26,131 nucleotides of DNA from Bimuria novae-zelandiae CBS 107.79 (taxonomy: Eukaryota; Ascomycota; Dothideomycetes; Pleosporales; Didymosphaeriaceae). Both the position numbers and the translations under genes were made by a program. Below are positions 1 through 10,056 of the stretch, piece by piece; the first letter of the stretch is position 1; the number at the start of each line of letters is the position of its first letter. The notes beneath the pieces were generated by a model. It was not told the DNA's origin, did not search any database, and saw only the letters and a program-made list of their open reading frames with translations. Where the stretch lies: positions 56,999-83,129 of the forward strand of contig ML976772.1 of the NCBI GenBank assembly GCA_010015655.1, in the 5' to 3' direction.

Positions 1-125
1 ACTGGTGTTGATTGCTTCTGTCTGTCTATTGTACGAAGGAAAGGGTTAATATATTCCTAGTCTCTGTGCACGGAGATCCGTACCCTTCCGGATCTTACGC
101 ACAGAGATCCGTGTGCATCCGGTCC
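1..125. repeat. Short direct and inverted repeats at window edge
   Basis: This stretch has normal base composition, unlike the A+T-rich DNA that follows it. It holds an imperfect direct repeat, CACGGAGATCCGT at 69-81 and CACAGAGATCCGT at 100-112 (one mismatch), and an inverted repeat, AGATCCG at 74-80 facing CGGATCT at 89-95. It could be the end of a mobile element whose body lies outside the window or in the adjoining block. No family is recognised. Confidence 0.4.
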
Positions 126-1249
126 ACGTGACTACTACTATTTAGACAACTTAAGTATTACTCTAGCATTTAAATAAAGCTATTAAATTCTAGCTAGTTA
201 ATAAATAAAAGCGTTATTTACTATAATTATTAAGTATAGCTTTAGGTACGGCGTGTAATATAGCAGCACTTTACTAACTATTATAAGAACGAACGCGGTC
301 TCCTGCATCTAGAGAAGTAGACAAGGTAAGTTAGCTCTATTTTAGCTACACTAAGATAAGGAGACTGTAGATATATAGGCCCACAGCGCTTTTATACGCA
401 GCCGTTAGAGCAGAATAACTATTTATCTAAGGTAGCTACGCTAGGTACGCGAGCAGCTACACTAGGACGTAAGGCAATTACGCCTTGTATGCGAGGTTAT
501 GTAACCTGCTAGTATACTAGGCTATTATAACTATAAACTTTTTTATTGGCTTTATTATAATTACTCCTTAATAGATAAAGTAATTAAAATACCTATTAAC
601 GTTTATAGCTAGTAATAAGCTTTACTTTTCTAACCTTATACTAAGTATAATACTTAAACTAGCGTATTTCCTTTTAACTAAGTATATTTATAATTATTTA
701 TACGCTCGTTATAAGCGCACTTATTAAGTACTATTACTTATTTTACCTTATACGCTAGCTATTAGCGAGCTTAAAATACTTAATAAAGGACTATATTACG
801 CTTAGTTACTACTTTAGTTATTACTTTTTAATTTTATTTTATGCTGGCAAGGGTTGCCTAAATAGTTATTTATAAGGCTTTTACGTTATAATTATTATAT
901 AAGAAAGCCTATATTTTATCTAAGTAGGTATTTAGCTAGTCTTATAGTAACTCTTTAAGCTTTTCGCGATAGTACTGTAGTAGCAATAGTAGCCGCCCCC
1001 GCCGTACGCAGGCTGGCAGGTAAGGCTACCCTTAGTATTTTAAACTAAGTTAAATCCTCTTAATTATTAAGTAGGCTGCTTTAGTATTTTTTAAATTTTT
1101 ATAACACTAATATTATCCTTTAGATAATTAATTATAGCCTATAATACTATTAGTAGTAATTTAGCTTTATTTAGTAACCTTATAAAGTACTTACAGATTT
1201 TTTAAATATATTAAAAGGTTAATATTTGGCTGGTAAATCCGTGTTTTAA
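126..1249. repeat. A+T-rich RIP-like degenerate block, no gene
   Basis: The stretch is dominated by TA, TAA and TAG runs with few CpA or TpG dinucleotides, and every frame carries frequent stops. This is the look of a repeat mutated by RIP (C:G to T:A changes favouring CpA). A few G+C-rich islands remain, for example a CCGCCCCCGCCG run near 993-1004. I could not recover a transposase or reverse transcriptase from it. Normal composition returns near 1235, just before the RING-like fragment. The dinucleotide bias was judged by eye. Confidence 0.6.
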
Positions 1250-1639
1250 ATGACGTACGAGAATCGATTACTAACATGTGGGGCAGGTCACATGGTGAGC
1301 GGGAATTTACGAAACGACAATAGGTCGACGCCTTACTCCGCGCCGGAGCCTCATATGTCTGAACTGGCCGTGGGTCCAACGAAGCCTGAGCCCGAATTGC
1401 CCGTAGACGAAGTAACTCGTGAGGAAACCCAGGAGTGCGATGAGGTGCCTGAACCCAGCCACGATATTGAGCACATCGCGGCGCTGTATGCACAGTGCAA
1501 CATCTGTCTTGAGAAGCACAATGCTACCGAAATGGAGAAGATTGAGCCCTGCGGTCATCGGTTCAAGGATGCATGCCTGCTGGCACTGATCCGTAGAAAG
1601 GGCGTGCGCAAGTTCAACTATACAGTCTGCGCACATTAG
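1250..1639 (+). pseudogene. Degenerate RING-finger protein fragment
   Basis: This single-frame ORF of 129 codons sits just inside the boundary with the RIP-like block. Residues from about 83 read CNICLE, then a C-G-H-R-F segment at about 102-106, then D-A-C-L. That matches a RING-H2 layout (C-x2-C, C-x-H, then H-x2-C). However, the position expected to hold the fifth zinc ligand is Lys (HRFKDACL), and the last C-x2-C pair is cut short: the ORF ends C-A-H-stop. It is most likely a truncated copy of a fungal RING protein. The N-terminal half is acidic and Pro/Glu-rich with no other domain. The start is uncertain: ATG 1250, 1289 or 1352 are all possible. A short functional RING-like peptide cannot be excluded. 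Confidence 0.5.
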
Positions 1640-1884
1640 CTTCAACACCATCAGGATTTACAGCAGTGGAATACTTGTTGTGACTATCGCTAAATGTTAA
1701 ACGGCCTTGTAAAGCTAAAACGGCACAGGGACACATCTCCCGACTGCTTTTGTGCCTACATTGCTCCTTCGCAGCCAGACTCCAATCTAATCAATCTTCC
1801 TTTTTTTCCTTTTTTGCTTGAATTAGAATACTTCAAAAATTCAGCGAATGCATGCATGCGAAGAGCCATGTTCCGGGTCTTGAC

Positions 1885-3248
1885 TCACTCCTTCACCTCC
1901 TCCATTTCCTTCACATCCGCCCCGAAGAATCTCCACTGCCTTTTCACATCCATATCGATCTTTCCCATATTAAGCGGTACTAAAGACTCTTTTCCACTTT
2001 CGTCTCTTGTGTACATGACTAAGTGTTTCTAACGAGCATTAATAACAATTTCACATTAATATGACACTACTGATATCACTTACCATTCCCGGGTCAACTT
2101 GATTGCGCCTTCCAGCAGAAAATTAGGCTTATAAGCTTCGAGCTTAGACGTACCCTTTATCAAAGATAGGATGTTTTTCACAACCACCTCAGCTTGAAAG
2201 AGGGCTGAGCGAGCCATTTTCGGTCCTCCCGTTGCGGTGACATCGCCCAACGCGAAGACATGAGGGAACCGTCCGTCAATGATCTGCAACGAGGGCTTGA
2301 CCACAACTTGCGAATTTTCTTTCGAGATCGAAAATGGAGAGAGTGCGGAAAGAATGGAGGAATTTGGGCGTTGGCCTGTACATGGGATCTGCACAAGTCA
2401 GTACCACTCGCTCCCTACGGTGGATAACAGCTTCCTTACGATCAAATCATACTCGTCCTCCTCCCTACTTGCGAACCGCAGCACACCAGCCTCAACTTCC
2501 ATATCCGGCCGCTCACTCAACCTTACCTCTACGCCCATTTCCTCCAGTCTCTTCACCACATACCCACTCAGCCCCTCGCCGAACCTGGTTAACAGCCTTG
2601 CCCTCGAATGCACGAGCGTGACGTCTTTCTCCTTCCAAAAATCCTTAATGTCGCTCGCAACTTCCACGCCCACAGTTCCACCCCCTACAACCGCAATTCT
2701 CGTCGCTCGCTCAATCCTCTCCTGCATGTCCCTCAACTCTTTCACACCACCTTCCCTCTCCGTCGCCGCCACCTTGCCAGGCAGCGCGGCCGTCGTCCCC
2801 GTCGCAAACACTAGATACTCAAACCACAGCTTCCCTCCATTCTTCAGCTCGACGAACCCGTCGCTCATTCTGACTACCTCATCTGTTACCACTTTTATTA
2901 TGCCTTCGGGCGCCCCCCTCACTAACCCTGTATACGGTATAAACACATACTGCTCCTTCCCGCTCACAACACTGAAGCGCGGGAACACGAATACGTAGTG
3001 TAAATGCGAGTTCCTCTCTACCAACACGACTTTGTACCCTGTAGGTAAGGTTTCGGAGAGGCGCTTCGCGGTCTGGTATCCGGCGAAGGACCCGCCGATG
3101 ACGAGAACGGTTTTGAGCTGCGCGGTGGGAAGAAGGTGTAAGCGTAGCGGTGAAGAGTCGTTAAGATACGGTTGTGCAGTTGGATAAAGGTGAGAGTCGG
3201 GAGGTAAGGGAGGAGGGCTAGCGTGAGGAGGAAGAGGGAGGAGAACAT
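1885..3248 (-). pseudogene. AIFM2/AMID-like FAD-NAD(P)H oxidoreductase, frame broken twice
   Basis: The family is flavin-dependent NAD(P)H oxidoreductases related to AMID/FSP1 (pyridine nucleotide-disulfide oxidoreductase fold). Visible motifs are VLVIGGSFAGY (FAD Rossmann loop), IAVVGGGTVGVEVA (NAD loop), LIPCTGQRPNS across intron 1, and VFALGDVTATGGPKMA (second FAD contact). The N-terminus from ATG 3248 is a hydrophobic segment suggesting a membrane anchor. Intron 1 (2389-2439, 51 bp) is clean. Two defects appear. The anchor and the Rossmann loop lie in different frames near 3110-3135, with no intron that joins them. Intron 2 (2029-2083) has good splice signals, but joining it gives TG|A, a stop; one extra base would restore the 48-codon C-terminus ending at 1885. 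Both defects equal a net loss of one base, so either decay or assembly indels could explain them. Confidence 0.65.
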
Positions 3249-3897
3249 GACTGCTAAGGATAGAGCTGCCTAAATATTTAGGAACTAATCAAATTCTGTG
3301 TGTGTTCATGTCTTATATAAAGGCTATCTGGGTTATGATTCATGCCGCGGAAGTTCCGCGGTCCTTGTCCACGGGCGGGAATCTCGGCTTAGGTATGTAA
3401 TCTCCGACCGAATGCTGCTCCAGAGATTTTTGTATTAGTGATTGCCCTGGGCTTCGCGTCCATGTGTCGGTCATCAACATGATTTGGTAATATTATTAAT
3501 AGAGACATGGACAAGCCGATAAGCTTGAAACTATATGCAAAGATACTCAGAATGCTAGCTCGTCACCCAGGGGTCGCGGTCTCTCAGAGTCCACACATAA
3601 TGCATCATAAATACGTGCTTAATCTATATTATAACTCTCGCTAACTCCCAGTCTTCTTCTTCTATGTTCACTAACAAGGTGACCCAACTGACGACGTGAC
3701 GGACAGCGATTTACAACGCACAACAAAACAGCGCACGAAAACAATACGCAAGACCATGATGTGGTCCAACAGCCAGGGAAGAGCTCGGTGGATATAAAAG
3801 CTCGCGAGATAGGTACAAAGCTACCCATCTCAACAATTATAGTATCGCAACCCGCTCGAATCATCCAACCTTATTACAAACACCCCACCCTCCCAGC
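3249..3897. promoter_or_regulatory. Intergenic promoter region of the oxidoreductase
   Basis: No gene is seen in this 650 bp. For the minus-strand oxidoreductase that starts at 3248 it contains a TATATAA-type box at 3315-3321 and, further upstream, the perfect palindrome described separately at 3345-3361. The distal part (about 3620-3897) is the 3' flank of the surface-protein gene ending at 3898. The ORFs there have no recognisable sequence and are judged to be chance. Confidence 0.45.
3345..3361. promoter_or_regulatory. CGG-N5-CCG palindrome, candidate Zn2Cys6 site
   Basis: CCGCGGAAGTTCCGCGG is a perfect 8-bp inverted repeat around one central base. Its core CGG-AAGTT-CCG fits the inverted CGG half-site arrangement bound by fungal Zn(II)2Cys6 binuclear-cluster regulators. 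It lies about 97-113 bp upstream of the oxidoreductase ATG, just beyond the TATA-like box. Binding is inferred from the motif alone. Confidence 0.45.
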
Positions 3898-4599
3898 TCA
3901 GTAAAACGCCCCCATCGCCGCCACCGCCCCAATCAGCACCACTGCATTCCTCACCTTTACTCTCTCCGCCGTATTCGAAGGCTGCGTCAACGGCGCAGAA
4001 GCGCTCTATTCCTCATCAGCCCAGCGCACCCTCACCTCCCTAAAACAATTACTCACCGGCACAGTCCCATTCGTCGTACCCGACTCCCCAGATGCCGTAG
4101 GCCCCGCCGTAGGTCCCGCGGTCCCCGTCCCCGTCACCGTCGCACTCTCTCCCAGAGAGGTGGTCGTAGAATTCTGCGGCGCGTCCCCAATATGCATCGC
4201 CTCACTGACCTCCTTTGTCCCACTCTCCGGCTCCGTCTCAAGCCCCTCACATCCCTCTGCCGCTTTAGCTAGCGACGCGCCGTAGTACTTCCAGATATCG
4301 AAACCCTCGGGGCCCGCGCAGACGAGGCAGTTTTCGTAGTCGTGCTGGAAAACCTCGTCGGTGCAGTAGTCACCGCCCGCTTTGGAGACGGATATAGCGG
4401 TTCCTATATAGACCCGGGATGGGATTAGTATAGATGGAGTGAAGAAGGGGGCATGCGCACCGCAGTTGTCGTGGCAGTTGAACGCGGGAGTTCCTGGTTC
4501 CTGGCGCTTGAGTAGGGTGGTGAAGAAGGTGTCTCCGACCGTGAGGGATGCCATGGTTAAGGCGACGGAGCCGGCAAGGAGGATCCGAACTGTGAACAT
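3898..4599 (-). CDS. GPI-anchor-type cysteine-rich secreted protein
   Basis: My model has three exons (4461-4599, 4057-4403, 3898-4005) and gives 197 residues. The N-terminus from ATG 4599 is a signal peptide. A Cys-rich segment follows, with CHDNCG, then GGDYC, then ENCLVCAGPEGFDIWKYYG and a later Cys. Next come a Ser/Thr/Gly-rich low-complexity stretch and a C-terminal hydrophobic tail (VVLIGAVAAMGAFY), as in fungal GPI-anchored wall proteins. Intron 2 (4006-4056, 51 bp) is needed to reach that tail; unspliced, the frame ends RWADEE-stop. Intron 1 (4404-4460) is 57 bp and stays in frame if retained, but removing it brings CHDNCG next to TAISVSK. It has a CTAAT branch site and a TATATAG acceptor with a weak GTGCGC donor. 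It diverges from the BIM1-like gene at 5434. Function is unknown; a cell-surface role is inferred. Confidence 0.72.
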
Positions 4600-5433
4600 G
4601 GTGGCGGGTAGGGTAACGAGTGTATATGTACAGCGCTCTGTTGATCGTAGGCTGACGACCTATGGTAGGAATGGTGTTTCTGTAAAATGCAAATGTAAGG
4701 CTTAATTGCAGACGCAGGTCGCAGCATCATATATACAACCCAGCCAGCCCGGCGGCCCACTCAGCTGCGTACCCATCCCAATGCGCAGCGTGCCGCTAGC
4801 CTCGCGCTTCAACATCGTACGACTGCGTGTTTGCAACTACAAGAACAGCATGAGCCTTGGCCTGCAGCGCTCCTGTGGGCTGATACGGTCACACTCGGCC
4901 CCGGCCGAAAGTCGGCGATGCAGAGTTTTATCAGATGGATTGATTAGATGGCACGGTTTGCGTGAATGGGTGGGTCATGCTGCGTGCTTCTGGGTATCTG
5001 ATTCGTCGGGAGCACAGAGAGGAGCAGTTGGCGTCTTGGCTGCGTCAAATAGCGCCATCAGATAACTTAAAATGCAGGGCTGGTGGGAGAGCGCGTGGTA
5101 CCTTGAGGAGCCAGAGATCCAATTGGATATGGTTGGAGCCGGTTGTACCGAAGGAGTCATATTGATCTGCTGGATGAGCGGGATGTTTGTAGGCGTGCGT
5201 GGGTGCGCTGCAGGATCAATAGCTTGGGAGCTTGGCGATGGAGCAAAGAGGTTGGACAACGAAGTCGGCCGCGCCGCTGTGAAGGTCCAGCATGTGCAGG
5301 TGTGTGCTCGGCGCTGCGGGTTCATATTAGTTTGCAGTCCTCTGTAGCGCATGCCTGAAGAACCCCACCTTCATCTAGATATCAATCACTGTCACAGCCC
5401 CTTCGTGTATCAGTGCCCTCAGAAGACGCTACA
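4600..5433. promoter_or_regulatory. Divergent promoter region of two surface-protein genes
   Basis: This 834 bp separates the start codons of two divergent genes for secreted or membrane surface proteins. I found no credible coding exon: the overlapping ORFs on both strands lack recognisable domains. It contains a G+C-rich palindrome at 4895-4908 (TCGGCC, CC, GGCCGA) that includes CGG and CCG half-sites. Shared control of the two genes is inferred from the layout. Confidence 0.4.
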
Positions 5434-6318
5434 ATGCGTTTCTTAACGATTCCAGTCCTCGCAGTGACATCCGGGTGTGTCGTCGCCCAAACCCATGGCT
5501 CCGGCGCCGAAGGTACCCAAATGGGCCCTGTCGCCTTCCTCTGGCCGCCCGACCGCAACTGGACCGCCGCCGCCGATAACACCGCTCCGTGTGGGAGTCC
5601 AGACGGGCCATCGAACCGCACCGAGTTTCCGCTATCTCAGGGTGCGGTAGCGCTGACTATTGCGGATGATGCCTTCAATGTTGCGATTCGTCTGGCGACG
5701 GGGAATGGTATGCCACACACGTGCTTTGTATAGAACGTGTCCATTGCCATCACTAATATTCACGTAGATCCGCAGGCACAGGCCGATTTTATCGATGACC
5801 AGGTCGTCTCCAACGTCTCGTATGTCGACCCTGGGCACCAGTGCTATAAGCTGCGCACTCTGGACGGCGTCACCGCGGGCACGAACGCGACGATCCAGAT
5901 GGAGTATTGGGCCGAATTCGAAGGCGAGAATCAAGGGAAGAACCAGTCCTTCTTTGCATGCGCAGATGTTACGTTTGTGAGGGCGGAGAACTTCAACCTT
6001 ACCGCTCCCTGCTTTAATGTTACAACAGAGGAGTTTGAGACGCCGACAGAGTCTGGCACGCCTTTGTCAAGTGGTTCTGCCTCTGGATCGTCGTCAGAGG
6101 AGTCCTCTCAAACAAGTTCGGGAGGTGGTGGTCTCTCTACCGGCGCAAAAGCTGGCGTTGCGGTGGGGAGTGTGATAGGGGGGCTGGTGTTGATTGGTTT
6201 AGTGGCTTTCCTAATGTGGCGCCGCGGGAGAGCAACGGGGCTGAAGGGAAAGGAAGAGTACGAGTTACGGGCGAAGAATTTGGGATCGCCGGAGCCCGGA
6301 ACGGAGCAAAGACAATGA
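5434..6318 (+). CDS. BIM1-like (X325, LPMO-like) type-I membrane protein
   Basis: The model has two exons (5434-5707 and 5768-6318; intron of 60 bp with a CACTAAT branch) and gives 274 residues. ATG 5434 begins a signal peptide (residues 1-20), so a His at position 21 (VVAQT|HGSG) would become the mature N-terminus. The following GPVAFLWPPDRNW, N-T-A-P-C-G, NRTEFPLSQG and YVDPGHQCYKL segments match the fungal BIM1-like/X325 family. These are copper-binding proteins structurally related to lytic polysaccharide monooxygenases; BIM1 of Cryptococcus acts in copper acquisition. Then come a Ser/Gly-rich stalk, one membrane helix at about 220-242 and a basic-charged cytoplasmic tail of 32 residues. 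Many BIM1-like proteins carry a GPI anchor instead; the tail here looks like a true transmembrane anchor. The exact signal-cleavage site is inferred. Confidence 0.8.
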
Positions 6319-6480
6319 GGATGTGCGGCCTTTCGATTTGAGTGTGAAGTTGGGTAATGGGATCGATTGGTGGAGAATTGAGATGAGCGTGAGATGTGCA
6401 AGGTAATACATCAGTTCGTGTCGAATTTTGCATGATATGTCAAGGTCGTTGATGATGATAAGGGAGAACCTCTTCGACGC

Positions 6481-8411
6481 CTATACAGCATCCCCAGACT
6501 CAGGTGCCTTTTCCTTCCTCAACCCCGTCACAGTCTCCACATGCTCTGTGGATAGATACGCCTTGCCCACGAACAAACTCGCCACGACGCCGCATCCAGC
6601 AAACACCGCGTATGTGATCCACATGTTCCTCGTCGAGTATGCAAATGCTTCCTTCGCTGCGTTTCCCCACATCTCGTTGGCAAACGTGCTCGGCAAATGC
6701 ACGTTCGCCATGGCTCTCTCGCCCGTTAACTTCTGCAGCGCGTCTTGAGGAAGCCCTGCTTCTTTTAGGAATTCAGCGCGAGTATCCATGGAATTCTGGA
6801 AGATGGTTCCGCCAATAACTACAGAAATAGTGAGCGACATGTTGCGAATAAAAGACAGCGTGGAAGTTGCGGTTGCAACGTCTCTCTGTTCGACCTGAGA
6901 CTGTACCGCGATTAGGGGCGCTTCGAAAAGTATACCTGAACCAAGACCGGCGATGACAAGGAAGCCTACTAGGCGCCCGATGGGTGTGTACGCATCGAGA
7001 GAGATGAACAGCCCAAAGCCAAGGCAGAGAAGGACATTGCCGACCCATATTATCCAACGGAAGTGCCCGTTACGATGGATCAGGATGCCGCAGATCACAC
7101 CTGCGATAGCGCCCGGGACGATGAACGGTAGCAGAAGTAAACCAGACTTTAGAGGGTTGAGTCCGAGCACGCTCTGCAAGTAGAGTGGCATGTAGTACTC
7201 GCTAGAGATGAATACGAAGCCATGGAAGAAAACCACTGACAGCGCAGCGACGCAGGACCAGTTCTTGAATAAATCCATGGGGATCAGAGGGTACTTTGCG
7301 ACTTTGGTCTCGCTGTACACGAAGGCAAAAATCATGAAGCCACCGACGACGAGTAGCGCTATGACTTTGGCGGAGTCCCAAGGGAAGATTGCGCCGCCAA
7401 AGTTGAGGCCCAGTAAGACCATGAGAGTGAAACCTAGGAAGGATATGATGCCAGTCCAGTCAATGGCATGTACTCCATCAAGAAAGGACGTTTTTTCATG
7501 GCGGATGTCGAGAAATAGGATGATCAAAACGGCAGCGATACCGCAGATGGGTAGGTTTATGTAAACTACAATGGGTTAGCAAATTTCTTTCTTAATGTGA
7601 ATTGTGAAGAAACATACAACACCATCGCCAAGAGACCAAGGATGCGAAAACGCCACCCAGTATGGGACCAACGCCTCCTGCAAGTGCCCAGATACCCTCT
7701 GTGAAACCCATGATGAGACCTCGTACTCTGTCCTGGTCAGTCAATGATACTCCAAATGACAAAGATGTTCCACGAACATACCTCAAACTGAATAGATCGC
7801 TAATGCAGACATGCACCAACAAAATCAACCCTCCGCCAGCCATGCCCTGGAACGCTCGTCCCACAATCAGTGCCATCATCGTCTCCGCCGTTGCACAGAC
7901 GACTGAGCTTGCAAAGAAGATTGCGAGGGCGGCCAAGACAATCGGTTTTCGACCCCATATATCAGACAGCTTGGCCCAGATGGGCCCTGATGAGGCATTG
8001 GCAAGGAGGTACGCGGCACCTATCCACGTGTAACCAGCAGAAGAATCAAGGTCGGCAGAGATGGTTGGGGCGGCTGTTGCAATGATAGTCGCATCCAAGG
8101 CGGCGACAAACAGTGAGAGCTGTGATACTGTGAGTAATAGCTACCACGCATGGAGAGTACCTAGGCGAAAGAAGCGAGTATTGTGAAGCAAGCTTTACAG
8201 TACCAATGTGTGGAGCGAGTGACCGACTTACAAAAAGCGCAGTTAGAATGGCAGCTATCTTTAATTTCCCTCTCTGTCTTCCATCGTTCGATATAGCAGA
8301 TACATTCCTCTCCAACCCGGATCCAACATCAACATCGGCTTTCTGGCTCCGCGGAGCAAGCGTCGACTGGCTTGACGGCTCGATCAAGTCCAACTCTGTC
8401 TCGTGAGACAT
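6481..8411 (-). CDS. MFS transporter, DHA2-type drug/toxin exporter
   Basis: Four exons (8232-8411, 7782-8119, 7618-7727, 6481-7565) give 570 residues in one frame. Introns are 8120-8231, 7728-7781 and 7566-7617. The hydrophilic N-terminus (about 55 residues) leads into membrane helices. Motifs present are ALDATIIATAAPTI in the first helix, a loop-2/3 motif AKLSDIWGRKP, SDLFSLRVRG, the antiporter motif C-like AGGVGPILGGVFAS, and SWRWCFYINLPIC across intron 3. These are hallmarks of the 14-helix DHA2 family of proton-coupled exporters at the plasma membrane. The ORF is open upstream of ATG 8411, but the conserved part starts after it. The gene is convergent with the BIM1-like gene (162 bp between stops). 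Substrate cannot be told from sequence; no biosynthetic cluster genes surround it. Confidence 0.88.
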
Positions 8412-8831
8412 TTCTCCAAAAGATGACAATGGGAAGTTCTCAGCCACAGTGTTGCCCGTTTGGTGACACCGCTTCTCTGGATGGTGGGAACCGTATGCCT
8501 TTTTGACGTAGTTGACTGATTTTGCGCCAAGATTGAGAGTCAACCACGATTCGTTGACCCTGGGGATCGAAAGGGCTGAAAATGCGGGGACCACCACTAG
8601 CGCACCTACCAACTTCGGGGGGCGCCGCTGATTTAGGACCGGTTAAGTAAAAGTTTGCTCGAAGTAGAAAGGCCAAACGCCCTTCGCTTCGTTGCTTTAG
8701 AGTCACCAGCGGCATCGCCCTTTACATTTCTTGGTAGCCGGACAACCCGTGTAAACCGGGTTCATAGGAGTTCGGCATAGGAGTTCGGGAATAAGACAGT
8801 CTGCGAGCACCAAGGCGATCTCACCGCCGAT
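8412..8831. promoter_or_regulatory. MFS upstream region
   Basis: This 420 bp holds the MFS promoter and the 3' flank of the STK19-like gene. It contains an inverted repeat AACCCG/CGGGTT (8744-8749 and 8757-8762, 7-bp spacer), which includes an everted CCG-N7-CGG pair typical of Zn2Cys6 regulator sites. Directly beside it is a perfect tandem duplication, CATAGGAGTTCGG at 8763-8775 and 8776-8788. No coding exon is seen upstream of the start at 8411. Confidence 0.4.
8763..8788. repeat. Perfect 13-bp tandem duplication
   Basis: CATAGGAGTTCGG occurs twice head to tail without a spacer. It lies about 350 bp upstream of the MFS exporter start and next to the AACCCG/CGGGTT inverted repeat. It may be a duplicated regulator site or a slippage product. 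Confidence 0.7.
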
Positions 8832-10056
8832 TCATATTATTCTCGCGGCTCTTCCCACACTACCAGTCTCGAAGAGTTCGATCAAGCCTGCCCCAACACA
8901 TTCTTCGAGAATCCATTCGAATCGCAAACCATGAATCTGTTTCCACTTCTTTGTACGTCCTGGCAGAATCCCTGCAAACTCCCCTCTAGCCTTCTTTTTG
9001 TCAGCAATGTCTTCGTTTCCCAGGATGCCACCGTCCCATCTTTCTCTCAATAAGTCCAATGGTGCTTCCTTGAATTTCGATCGCTTCAGGAGATTAAGCA
9101 AATGCGTCCGAGCTTCAATGATCAGCTTCGTGTGGGAGCCAGTGTTAGGCAAGGAAAAGTTGTAGTGCGTGGCTATGGCGGCGCGTTGACCAGTTCCGCC
9201 ATGCATGTGCTGGGTTGCTGACGCTCCACCGACGGCGCCTATAGAGCCCGATGCGTGACGCGACCCTGCTGTAGAAAGAGATGAAAGTCCGCTAGAACCA
9301 GGCATTGCGAACAATGACGAACGATTGTCCGGTGCTGTAGCCGTGGTTAGGAAGCCAGCTGCGGAAAGACTGGCGACCTCAATAGGTGTGAATGCAGTAC
9401 TGCTTATGGTAGAAGAGGTTGGATTAGATTTTAATACAGACATGTATTTGGCTGTATCGAAGTCAGCGTGGGACTACGAAAGTGCAGATGGCCAGCTTAC
9501 TTTGTATGTCAGGACCAAGACTGGTGTGCGATCGGACTAACCGTTCCCATTCTTGCACAGAAGCAATACCGTCGCCCACCGAGGTAACACCTATGCCACG
9601 ATTTGGAATTATCACCCTTCGGACGATGCCCGCTTTTGCGAGTTCAGCAATTTCGCGTTCGGTCTTTGTAGATGATGTACACAAGGCGTCTAAATGTGCA
9701 AGTGTCACGATGGGTGGCAACGCTTTGCGGTAATTCAAAGTTTCTGCAATGCGTGTTGAGTTCATGCCGGCATTCTTTTCTGGGATGTCGCTGAACATCC
9801 TGTTACGAATGTACTCCATGTACTGAGGTACATCACGGAAGTTGAGGTCGGCTGCGAGCGAGGCTATCACGCCCGTGTCGTCAAGCTGCTCGTCGTCGTC
9901 ATGGGTAGTTGATTTTGCGCCTTGTGATGACTTCCTTCGAGGACTAGCTGTCGAGGGCGACGATATAGAGCGCCGCATGCCCAATGCTGCCGCCACGCTA
10001 GGTTTCCTGGACTTGGTGATCCGCGAAGAGCGTGCCGGAGTGGCCTGAAATGACAT
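8832..10056 (-). CDS. STK19: STK19-family winged-helix nuclear protein
   Basis: Two exons (9501-10056 and 8832-9451; 49-bp intron with GCTGAC branch) give 391 residues. Conserved STK19 sequence begins after a basic, Ser-rich N-terminus. It includes NRMFSDIPEKNAGMNSTRI, a LPPIVTLAHLDAL segment, TEREIAELAKAGIVRRV and IPNRGIG, and continues across the intron as GPDIQTKYMSVLKSNP to an AGFLT segment and a WKQIHGLRFEWILEECVGAG terminus. The family was named as a kinase, but the human protein is a DNA-binding winged-helix protein now linked to transcription-coupled repair. A nuclear DNA-associated role is therefore the better prediction. The middle has a Ser/Gly-rich insertion (about residues 225-290). 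The start at 10056 is the first ATG before the conserved basic segment; the frame is open further upstream without a better ATG. It is divergent from the DGAT2 gene. Confidence 0.87.

Noticed and set aside
126..1249. CRISPR array or structured RNA in the left repeat-rich DNA
   Set aside because: There are no regularly spaced identical repeats; the pattern is diffuse TA enrichment typical of RIP.
3190..3246. 52-bp intron (GTATCT donor at the Arg codon, GCGCAG acceptor) to repair the oxidoreductase N-terminus
   Set aside because: The junction leaves one extra base and does not bring the FAD loop into frame.
4706..5358. Several overlapping open frames on both strands between the two surface-protein genes
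   Set aside because: None shows conserved sequence; they lie in a divergent promoter region and most start at non-ATG codons.
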